Of a stretch of DNA of 14,594 nt, positions 1-6,517 are shown in pieces; position 1 is the stretch's first letter; every line of letters starts with the position of its first letter. The position numbers were made by a program, and so were the translations under genes. Origin of the DNA: Methanosarcinales archaeon (GTDB lineage: Archaea > Halobacteriota > Methanosarcinia > Methanosarcinales > Methanogasteraceae); the NCBI GenBank assembly GCA_030640725.1, contig DAOWIV010000267.1, forward strand, positions 1 to 14,594, written 5' to 3'. The notes beneath the pieces are model-generated. The model was not told where the DNA came from. It searched no databases and was given only the letters and a program-made list of their open reading frames with translations.

Positions 1-1098
1 GTGGAAGCTGTCAGAGTCGGATGCAATCTGCAGCGCGGTCACGATGTGCGTGAACGGGATCTCTGACCGAAGAGACGTCTTTGTCAGGGATAGTTCACGT
101 GCTCTGCCTGTTGCACGGTCGTATTCATCGATCAGCTCGACAATGCGGGACGGATCAAAGTCGATGTGTTTCTCAGGCTTCGTTTTGAGGATCAGGTACC
201 TGAGCACCTCTGGCGGCATGACCCGCAACATATCAGTGATCGTAACGGTCACGCCGGTCGATGATGACATCGCGCCCTTTCCCTTCAGATGGATCCATTC
301 GTAGATGATCGGATATGGGGGCTCATATCCATAGATCTCTCTTGAGATTCTTGTTCCCGTATCATACGATCCGCCCCTTGTCGCATGGTCCTTGCCAAAC
401 GGCTCGATCGTGACACCGAGAATGCCCCAGCGTGCAGCCCAGTCAACCCGCCATGTCAGCTTCCCGTTCCCTTTCACAGGCACCGTGCCAGCATAACCGC
501 AGTCACAGGTGTAATCGGCAGTCTCGCGACGATCATCAAATCCTGTGACCTTTGTCGCAGTGATCCGTCCGCATGATTCGCACAAAACATTGAAAGGACT
601 CCAGTCAGCAGGAATCGCTCGTTTTGATACCTTCTCAAGGATTGCTGCGATTTTATCCCGGTTTTGTAGTGCTTTTATGGTTGCTGGCACGAAATCCCCG
701 TTTTCGTAGAGTTCGTGCGCCAGGTAGACCGCAGGTCTGATGTCCAGTTCCTCAAGGGACTCGAGAAACGGCATCAAGTAATGCTCGGCATAATTTGCGC
801 AATTGCCGCACGGGCATGGTATGGCATAGAGCGGCTTGCCAACATGTTCGGCGTAATCATCAGACAGGAACGGATAGACCTTGCGGAGCGGATCAAAGGT
901 GTCCCCTATGTAAATCAGTTCCGCATCTGCCCCGGCGTCGCAGAGTGCCCGGTATGCCCCGTCAGCAGTCAGTACCTCGCGCAGGTTTCCGATATGGATG
1001 CTTCCCGAAGGCGTAATCCCTGTCGCGATGATATGCCTCTCCCGGGTCGCAGCCACATTGTCTGCGATGACGTCTGCCCAGTGCCTTGGCTCGTCCAT
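1..1098 (-). CDS. lysS: Lysyl-tRNA synthetase, class I (3' part outside the window)
   Basis: Charges tRNA-Lys with lysine in the cytoplasm, using the class I Rossmann-fold synthetase typical of many archaea. The frame is open for 366 codons from the ATG at 1098 to the window edge; the family is usually a little over 500 residues, so the anticodon-binding C-terminus is missing here. Visible motifs are the HIGN ATP site (residues 35-38, preceded by TPSGS) and a KMSKS-type loop written GAMSSSTG (275-282), where the usual first lysine is alanine. Cysteines at 95, 97 and 100, and at 173, 176, 198 and 200, look like the two metal-binding clusters of this class. The gene lies 24 bases after nikR on the same strand, so the two are probably cotranscribed. 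Identity is firm from motif order and length; the effect of the KMSKS variant is not known from sequence. Confidence 0.95.
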   Translation of the reverse strand, partial: MDEPRHWADVIADNVAATRERHIIATGITPSGSIHIGNLREVLTADGAYRALCDAGADAELIYIGDTFDPLRKVYPFLSDDYAEHVGKPLYAIPCPCGNCANYAEHYLMPFLESLEELDIRPAVYLAHELYENGDFVPATIKALQNRDKIAAILEKVSKRAIPADWSPFNVLCESCGRITATKVTGFDDRRETADYTCDCGYAGTVPVKGNGKLTWRVDWAARWGILGVTIEPFGKDHATRGGSYDTGTRISREIYGYEPPYPIIYEWIHLKGKGAMSSSTGVTVTITDMLRVMPPEVLRYLILKTKPEKHIDFDPSRIVELIDEYDRATGRARELSLTKTSLRSEIPFTHIVTALQIASDSDSFH

Positions 1099-1122
1099 CT
1101 TACGTCATCCCACTTCGGGGTT

Positions 1123-1545
1123 TTACTCTTCGACCGAGATGGTGGTCAGTTTCAGGTGCTGCACCCCCTTAAGCGCCATGAGCCCTTCTGCTACCAGCTT
1201 AACCTCGCTTACATCACCCTGCAGCATGATGACCTCCATGCATAGCTCCGCATCCACATGCATGTGGAGTGATGATCTGATCACGTCCAGATGTTTATGC
1301 TGGATATTGGCAAGCTCATCAACAAGTCCGCGCTGATTGTGGTTGTATGTAAGCGATATGACACCGACCCGGCTTCCTTTGACCTCGCTTGTCCATTCGT
1401 AGTACCTGATGTAACTCCGGATCGCATCCCTGATGCCCTCTGATCTTGATGAGTATCCTCGTTTTGCAAGAATGTCATCAAACCTCGTGAGCAAGTTATC
1501 CGGGAGCGATACCCCGATTCTCATCAATTCCTGTTCATTTTCCAT
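1123..1545 (-). CDS. nikR: Nickel-responsive transcriptional regulator NikR
   Basis: Ribbon-helix-helix repressor that binds DNA when loaded with nickel and normally controls nickel uptake or nickel-enzyme genes. Counting from the chosen start, residues 8-46 hold the DNA-binding strand and helices (MRIGVSLPDNLL, SSRSEGIRDAIRSYI) and the rest is the ACT-like metal-binding domain. The four nickel ligands are all present with the family's spacing (one His, then two His in LHMH, then Cys eight residues after the first of that pair): H83, H94, H96 and C102. I start at the ATG at 1545 (MENEQELMRIGVSL), matching how family members begin; an in-frame ATG at 1560 would add five residues. The product is 140 residues, normal for the family. 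It is first in a probable nikR-lysS unit, and no nickel transporter or hydrogenase gene is nearby, so its targets lie elsewhere. Confidence 0.93.
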   Translation of the reverse strand: MENEQELMRIGVSLPDNLLTRFDDILAKRGYSSRSEGIRDAIRSYIRYYEWTSEVKGSRVGVISLTYNHNQRGLVDELANIQHKHLDVIRSSLHMHVDAELCMEVIMLQGDVSEVKLVAEGLMALKGVQHLKLTTISVEE

Positions 1546-1560
1546 TTGATCAACCCACAT

Positions 1561-1672
1561 CGTGTGATGCTGTGTTAATCGACCTCTTGTATGTTATTCA
1601 TTAATAATATTTTGCCCCATGGTGCAGGATTAAGGGAGTACCTCATAATGATAATGATAATGTTTTAATAGG
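1561..1672. promoter_or_regulatory. Divergent promoter region between nikR and the RAD55-like gene
   Basis: AT-rich spacer between two divergent genes. On the minus strand ATTATTAATG (about 1599-1608) is a plausible TATA box for nikR; it lies in the imperfect palindrome TTATTCATTAATAA (1594-1607). On the plus strand TTTTAATA (1663-1670) is a plausible TATA box, about 45 bases before the chosen start at 1712. Directly before it the hexamer ATAATG occurs three times in tandem (1645-1662). No clear NikR operator (GTATGA/TCATAC type) was seen. Promoter calls rest on position and base composition only. Confidence 0.4.
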
Positions 1673-1696
1673 ATGAGAAACAAAGTTACGTTTGTA

Positions 1697-1703
1697 GGAG
1701 TGA
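1697..1703 (+). promoter_or_regulatory. Shine-Dalgarno deciding the start of the RAD55-like gene
   Basis: GGAGTGA, one base short of the full GGAGGTGA complement to the 16S rRNA tail, lies eight bases before the ATG at 1712. It falls inside the longer open frame that begins at 1673 and so argues for the shorter protein. Confidence 0.65.
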
Positions 1704-1711
1704 ATAATGAG

Positions 1712-2527
1712 ATGCCGGGATTGCGAAGTGTACTTGTGAATGGTGCACAAACCAGGATGGCACAAACGCCCACCGCAACCACAATTGGAAAGCCCACCGA
1801 TATTGGAGTGGTCGCCCACGCCCCAACAATCAAATCCACAGGAATTGCCGTCCTGGATCGCAATCTCGAAGGTGGACTTCCGGCAGGCTCGGTCGTATAC
1901 ATGTCAGTAGACTCAAAATCGATGTCAGAGGTGTTTCTGTACCAGTTTACGCAGGCGCGCAAGACATACTATATTACCACTGGCAGGCGACCCCGGTATG
2001 TTGCGTGGGACGTGCAGAATATGGGCTATGATATATCAAATGTAACATTCATTGATGTATACAGTGAATATTATATCACTGCGCAGGGCGATCTGGTAGA
2101 CAATGTGGGCAATGAATACGTGGATAAGCAGATCACGGAATTTATGATAGACAACCTCCGGAATATTCAGATCGAAGAAGAACTTGGAGATATAAACATC
2201 ATAATAGATACGATTTCATTTTTTCTTGGTTTGAATGTCAATACCGGCGAGATCAAGAAACTTATGAACGTTATTTACGAAACGACCAAGGAAACGGACG
2301 GGCTGACATATCTGTACGGGCTGAAGGAGACGCACAACCCCTCGCTCGAAAACGAGGTCATCAACTCGTGCGACGCGGTCTTTGATGTTGAACTGTACCG
2401 CGGTTCTGACGAGGTTATGAGCAGACTCACTATCCCGAAGATCCGCGGACGGACGCCTGTCACAGATCTGCTCAAGTTCAGGATCGGCGATGGTATCCAG
2501 ATCGATACCTCGACTGATATCGCATGA
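1712..2527 (+). CDS. RAD55/KaiC-like RecA-superfamily ATPase with degraded P-loop (HTR-like type)
   Basis: Single RecA-fold domain of the archaeal RAD55/KaiC-like group, often annotated as HTR-like or signal-transduction ATPase; no precise role is established. Numbering from the chosen start, the domain opens with a KaiC-like entry (TGIAVLDRNLEGGLPAGSV, about 43-61). The Walker A position reads YMSVDSKS (63-70): both conserved glycines are lost while K69 and S70 remain. A Walker B-like strand INIIID ends at D166. The ATG at 1712 has a good Shine-Dalgarno, GGAGTGA at 1697-1703, eight bases upstream. An ATG at 1673 is in frame but sits against the TATA box, so I reject it. The product is 271 residues. 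Its last 50 bases overlap the tail-to-tail permease gene. Nucleotide binding may be weak or absent, and a scaffold or sensor role is possible; that is inference. Confidence 0.8.
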   Translation: MPGLRSVLVNGAQTRMAQTPTATTIGKPTDIGVVAHAPTIKSTGIAVLDRNLEGGLPAGSVVYMSVDSKSMSEVFLYQFTQARKTYYITTGRRPRYVAWDVQNMGYDISNVTFIDVYSEYYITAQGDLVDNVGNEYVDKQITEFMIDNLRNIQIEEELGDINIIIDTISFFLGLNVNTGEIKKLMNVIYETTKETDGLTYLYGLKETHNPSLENEVINSCDAVFDVELYRGSDEVMSRLTIPKIRGRTPVTDLLKFRIGDGIQIDTSTDIA

Positions 2528-3665
2528 TGCGGCGCAACACCGCATAAAGAAGCGATGCGATCAGCAGATAGATAATGAGATATACGCCGCAGCCCGGACT
2601 GTCGATCGCCAGTTTTGCCACGAGGTTCATCGGCGAGTTCTGAAAGATGTAGCAGAGAAGAAAGAGCATGATCAGGATCAGCGAATAGAACAATTGAGAC
2701 GTTCCCCGAGTCTCAAGTGTGATTGAGATAAACGCACCTGTTAAAACAAGAATAAGGGTCACTGCGGTGACGAGAAGCAGGATCGCCACTGGATTGTGCA
2801 CCGGGATCTGGTTGAGCAATAATAGCGCAATCCACACCGACACCTGCACAGGTACAATCCCTGTTGCCACGAGTATTTTTCCATCGAGGATGTCAGCAAA
2901 GGTCACTGGAGATACGAGAAGGAGATCAATCGTTTTTTGTTCGAATTCCTCTGTGATAAAGTCGATGATCAGACCGCCAGAGATGAATGCCGGAGTAAAC
3001 ACAAGTAACGGTATTAAAACAACATAAATGAACTCAAAATAAGGATTCGATGGTTTTTCAGGAAATTTCAGATCGATTGGCGCGTATCCTGGAAGTCGCG
3101 CGGTCCTTATATTACGCACACACTGTTCAAACCGCTCGAGCGGTTCTTTCAATTGCAGCATCAGTACGGTTGCTTTGAGATCGGTTTTCGGGAGGTAAAT
3201 ATGGATATCGATGAGATCACTCCCCTCGATCGTGGTATTTGGGACAAGAAGGATTCCATCGATCTCGCTTCTGTAAAAATCGCTGCCAGCGGTGGAATAA
3301 TCGGGATATGCTACCGGGGACAGTTTGCCCGCTTCGATCAAGCGGTACAGCAGGGTTTCATTGACAGATCGGTTGGGTCTTATATCGCTGGTGTATCTGG
3401 CGTAACCGGTGTAGTTAGAACCGTTGGCGCCGGTGCTGCTGTTCAGCACGATCTCTGATCGGTGCGCAAGCCCGAGGTTTGCGCTTTTCATCTCAGACTC
3501 GGAGAGAGAGCCCGGATCATAGAAGGATGTCAGCCCGACCACGAGGAACGAAGAGAATAGCGCGATGAACAGCTGGATAAAGATGGTGAGAACCAGTGTT
3601 TTCTCGCTAAAAAGACCTCTCAGATCTTTTTTTGCGATCGAAAGAATATTATGCAAAGATGACAC
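2478..3665 (-). CDS. ABC-2 type transporter permease (NatB-like)
   Basis: Membrane half of an ABC exporter, 395 residues. The layout is that of NatB-like ABC-2 permeases: a short cytoplasmic N-terminus, one transmembrane helix (about 23-46), a large outside domain (about 47-210) rich in Asn-X-Ser/Thr, then five or six helices from about 213 onward. The EEFEQKTIDLLLVSPV segment (about 240-255) after the second helix is the conserved coupling region in which ABC-2 permeases contact their ATPase. The ATG at 3665 overlaps the end of the upstream fused permease gene by 17 bases, so the two are almost certainly translationally coupled and work as a pair. The 3' end overlaps the convergent RAD55-like gene by 50 bases. 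The substrate cannot be told from sequence; sodium, lipid or peptide export are known for relatives. Confidence 0.85.
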   Translation of the reverse strand: MSSLHNILSIAKKDLRGLFSEKTLVLTIFIQLFIALFSSFLVVGLTSFYDPGSLSESEMKSANLGLAHRSEIVLNSSTGANGSNYTGYARYTSDIRPNRSVNETLLYRLIEAGKLSPVAYPDYSTAGSDFYRSEIDGILLVPNTTIEGSDLIDIHIYLPKTDLKATVLMLQLKEPLERFEQCVRNIRTARLPGYAPIDLKFPEKPSNPYFEFIYVVLIPLLVFTPAFISGGLIIDFITEEFEQKTIDLLLVSPVTFADILDGKILVATGIVPVQVSVWIALLLLNQIPVHNPVAILLLVTAVTLILVLTGAFISITLETRGTSQLFYSLILIMLFLLCYIFQNSPMNLVAKLAIDSPGCGVYLIIYLLIASLLYAVLRRIMRYQSRYRSGYHRRS

Positions 3666-5517
3666 CTCGCAGCAGGAAAAAATTGTACGCTACATGCACA
3701 GCGGTTGCCGCAAGCAGGCACACGGAATAACGCTGGTATCTAAGCCCGATTGCGACGATTGCCACACAACCGATGTGCAACAGCAGCGGATAAACAAGGA
3801 GCGAGCCCATAGAAATGACCGTGCCAAAGACCGAGTCCGCAATCGAGGCTACGGTGACGAGCATCATCAGCTTCTCCCCGACAAAGAAGCCCGAACCCGC
3901 GAGTATTGCCAGGATGATCGCCTGTTTTCCGGTATATCCCTTCAGGGAGAGTGTATAGACTCCGGCAGACTTGAGCACCTCTTCGATCAGCGCGGAGATG
4001 CAAATCATCGCGATGATCGAGTAAGGGAGCGGGATATTAAATAATAGCACAATCGACATTAATTCAAACATATAAGCGAACGGGATGAAGATGAGGGTCA
4101 GCAGAAACAGATACGATCGCTTGCGCAGGAACAGTTCGATACAGTCGATGATCTTCTTTTTCACGGTTTTCTGGGTGAACAAATCCTCTTCCCTGAATAT
4201 AAGCGTAGCAAACCCAAATGTTGCGATTGAAACGCAGTAAAACGGAACCGTTGAGAACAGATACTCGCTTAAGCAGATCTCTGTTCCGGTCAGGATCTTT
4301 ACAACCAGTGTCATCGGGGATATCAGGGCAATTGCATGAATATGCGCAAACATCGCCGGAAAGAATAGATAACCTGATACGATCGTTGAAAAGAATACGC
4401 TGACAAACGTCAGTTCCTTAAAGCTTCTTGCAAGTATCGAAGAGAAGAGTGAGAATGATAAAAATAGCGAAACGACAGGGATCATGACGGCGACGATCAT
4501 GAGGCTGTTTTTCACGATTTCAGATGACGAGGTGGATCCAAGTGTGTATTTGAGGTACATAGCCAGCACAAACATGATCCCGATGGTGGTGATCAGGTAC
4601 GGAAGCGTCTTGCCCGCGACTATCTCGCGCTTTGTTAGCGGCGATACCAGCAGGAATTCGCCGCTGCGGTTGGTACGTTCGTTCATGATGCTCGCCGAAT
4701 AGAACTGGGCGACAAAATACATCGGAAACATGAATATGAACGCAAAGATGACTGAAGTGAACGGGATCGGCGGCTCGATGTTTGACGGCGTTGCAACGGT
4801 CTGTTTCTCAAGGAAATTTCGTCTTGCCATCTGCCTGAACTCCTGCATGTCAGCCGGCGGTGCAGGGGTGTCTGCGTCCGTTTCAGCGGGACCTGCCGCC
4901 CCGGATCGCTTAAGTTCCATGATGATCGCATCTTCTCCGGATACATACGCCTGTGGACCCCGCGCTGCACCTGCCGCGTCATGCGCTGCGTCTGCGTCTG
5001 CGCTGCCAGCTACACCATCATCCAAGTCCGATTCTGAGCCGGACCGCGCGGATGCAAGCATCTGAAAGCTCTGCTCACGCTCGAGATGGTGAATCGTGAT
5101 CCAGACCGGAAAAGAGTTGTTCAGGTCCGGATACGACGAAAGCCTAATCTCCCGATGCAGTTTCATCGTGCTTTTCAGGGCATCCAGAGCTGCTATCGAT
5201 TTTTCAGTGCCATGGACCGACACATTTCCACTGATAATCAAAATATCGGCGCCTCTGCTCAGATACGCATCTCTGGCATCATCTGATCCCAGCAGCAGGA
5301 TGTTGAACCGGTCGTCACACTCAAGAATCTGTGCCAGATTCGCGTCATCAAGCGAGATTGTGTACAAGCCGCTACCCATGTTGCTATGTGATGCAAACGA
5401 CGCGATCACCACTATCGCAACGACGAAACCGCCCGCCGCGATCATCGATCTGGTGCTCAGATCGAGTCTCGAGCGCAATAACTCCCACTTCGCAATCGTA
5501 AATACCCCCACCATCAT
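3649..5517 (-). CDS. ABC-2 permease fused to a PrsW-like intramembrane protease domain
   Basis: Numbering is from an upstream ATG at 5535, six codons before the chosen start. Residues 30-50 form a first helix. About 51-255 is an outside domain with an Ala/Asp/Gly/Pro-rich, low-complexity part (160-230). About 257-445 are the remaining ABC-2 helices, with the coupling segment ERTNRSGEFLLVSPLTKREI (286-305). About 472-628 is a second polytopic domain carrying PrsW/CPBP-type motifs: EEVLK (E518, E519, K522), GFFVGEK (E554), H587, and HVAYN (H614, N618). These acidic and histidine residues lie within or at the ends of predicted helices, as in glutamyl-type membrane proteases. The protein probably serves as one permease half and may also process a peptide or membrane protein linked to the transporter. 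I prefer the start at 5517 (MMVGVFTIAKWELL) because a minus-strand TATA-like element at 5537-5544 places transcription start there. Protease activity is inferred. Confidence 0.82.
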   Translation of the reverse strand: MMVGVFTIAKWELLRSRLDLSTRSMIAAGGFVVAIVVIASFASHSNMGSGLYTISLDDANLAQILECDDRFNILLLGSDDARDAYLSRGADILIISGNVSVHGTEKSIAALDALKSTMKLHREIRLSSYPDLNNSFPVWITIHHLEREQSFQMLASARSGSESDLDDGVAGSADADAAHDAAGAARGPQAYVSGEDAIIMELKRSGAAGPAETDADTPAPPADMQEFRQMARRNFLEKQTVATPSNIEPPIPFTSVIFAFIFMFPMYFVAQFYSASIMNERTNRSGEFLLVSPLTKREIVAGKTLPYLITTIGIMFVLAMYLKYTLGSTSSSEIVKNSLMIVAVMIPVVSLFLSFSLFSSILARSFKELTFVSVFFSTIVSGYLFFPAMFAHIHAIALISPMTLVVKILTGTEICLSEYLFSTVPFYCVSIATFGFATLIFREEDLFTQKTVKKKIIDCIELFLRKRSYLFLLTLIFIPFAYMFELMSIVLLFNIPLPYSIIAMICISALIEEVLKSAGVYTLSLKGYTGKQAIILAILAGSGFFVGEKLMMLVTVASIADSVFGTVISMGSLLVYPLLLHIGCVAIVAIGLRYQRYSVCLLAATAVHVAYNFFLLRGVIFA

Positions 5518-5552
5518 GTTTATGTCGGTATCCATCGTATTAATCTCTATCC
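5518..5552. promoter_or_regulatory. Very short divergent promoter for the ABC transporter halves
   Basis: Only 35 bases separate the chosen start of the fused permease (5517, minus) from the ATPase start (5553, plus). On the minus strand ATTAATAC (5544 to 5537) lies about 25 bases before 5517. On the plus strand GTTTATGT (5518-5525) lies about 30 bases before 5553. Both genes would then be leaderless or nearly so, and their promoters overlap. No convincing Shine-Dalgarno precedes either ATG. Confidence 0.4.
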
Positions 5553-6452
5553 ATGGGCGACGTGGCTATCAGTGTGAAAGGTGTGTGCAAATACTACGAT
5601 GACTTCTTAGCGGTGGCGGGCATCGATCTTGAGATCCATGAGGGCGAGATATTTGGAATCGTCGGACCAAACGGCGCAGGAAAGACCACGCTCCTCAAGA
5701 TGATCAGCGGGCTTGTTTCGCAGAGCAGCGGGGAAATAAACATTCTTGGATACGATTTTGCGACAAACGAAGTTGAAATCAAGAAAAGGATCGGATTTCT
5801 CCCGGAAGACTCTCCTCTCTATGAGAACATGCGTGTCATGGATTATCTGATCTTCTTTTCCGAGATATTTGGTGTAAAGAAGGATATCGCAACCAGCCGC
5901 ATTCAGGAATTGTTGACTGCGCTTGATCTTAATCCGAACCGGAAAAAGATTGGTGAGCTCTCGAAAGGGATGAAAAGAAAGGTTGCCATTGCCAGATCCC
6001 TGATTAATGACCCTGAAATTCTTATCTATGACGAACCGACCTCAGGACTTGACCCGATGACCTCAAAGTACATCGTGGACTTTATCAGGGAACTAAAAGG
6101 GCAGGGGAAAACGATTGTTTTCAGCGCACATAACTTATATCAGGTTGAATCGGTCTGTGACCGGATATTAATCATGAACAACGGAAAAAAGATCGTAAAC
6201 GACTTTACCAAAGATATTATCCAGAGATACGGACGCACTGAGTATCAGATCGAGTTCAGGATCAATGATGTCAGTGGGCTTCATTTCGAGGGGATGGAGC
6301 GGTGCAATGAGCATTATCTGATCAGAACACCCAGTATCGACGATATCAACCGCATCACAAGAAAGATCATCGAGAATGACGGGGATATCGTCGAAGTGAG
6401 GACGCCTGAGACTCCGCTCGAAGAAATTTTCCTTGAACTGGTAGGGGCTTGA
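5553..6452 (+). CDS. ABC transporter ATP-binding protein (NatA-like)
   Basis: Cytoplasmic ATPase that would drive the ABC-2 permeases encoded on the other strand. In 299 residues it has Walker A GPNGAGKTT (38-46), signature LSKGM (136-140, a variant of LSGGQ), Walker B ILIYDE (156-161), a D-loop SGLDP just after, and the switch histidine H193. The Q-loop position reads GFLPEDSPLY, with proline-glutamate in place of glutamine, as is common in NatA/multidrug exporter ATPases of the DrrA type. About 75 residues after the nucleotide-binding domain form the usual C-terminal extension of this group. The divergent arrangement with two permeases, one of them fused to a protease-like domain, makes a single three-gene exporter likely. 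A start a few codons later (GTG at 5562) is possible because family members often begin just before the ISVKGV strand. Confidence 0.93.
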   Translation: MGDVAISVKGVCKYYDDFLAVAGIDLEIHEGEIFGIVGPNGAGKTTLLKMISGLVSQSSGEINILGYDFATNEVEIKKRIGFLPEDSPLYENMRVMDYLIFFSEIFGVKKDIATSRIQELLTALDLNPNRKKIGELSKGMKRKVAIARSLINDPEILIYDEPTSGLDPMTSKYIVDFIRELKGQGKTIVFSAHNLYQVESVCDRILIMNNGKKIVNDFTKDIIQRYGRTEYQIEFRINDVSGLHFEGMERCNEHYLIRTPSIDDINRITRKIIENDGDIVEVRTPETPLEEIFLELVGA

Positions 6453-6470
6453 AGGAGGCGGCAAAGCCCC
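6444..6470 (+). terminator. Hairpin at the end of the ABC ATPase gene
   Basis: GGGGCTT (6444-6450) and AAGCCCC (6464-6470) form a perfect 7-base-pair stem with a 13-base loop that starts at the stop codon. No T-run follows, so it is not a standard intrinsic terminator. It may mark or protect the mRNA 3' end. The loop contains a GGAGG motif with no gene directly behind it. Confidence 0.35.
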
Positions 6471-6483
6471 TGAAACCGTATCC

Positions 6484-6491
6484 TAATTAAG
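6484..6491 (+). promoter_or_regulatory. Possible TATA box of top6B
   Basis: TAATTAAG lies about 30 bases before the top6B ATG at 6518, which suits transcription start a few bases before the start codon. A weak Shine-Dalgarno (TGAGG, 6509-6513) also precedes that ATG. top6B could instead be read through from the ABC ATPase gene 65 bases upstream. Confidence 0.3.
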
Positions 6492-6517
6492 AGATCAGTG
6501 ACAAAGATTGAGGCAAC

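Noticed and set aside
715..1245. 176-codon open frame on the plus strand
   Set aside because: It runs opposite lysS and nikR, both firmly identified by motifs.
1561..1672. NikR operator between nikR and the RAD55-like gene
   Set aside because: Only AT-rich imperfect palindromes are present; no GTATGA/TCATAC-type pair with suitable spacing was found.
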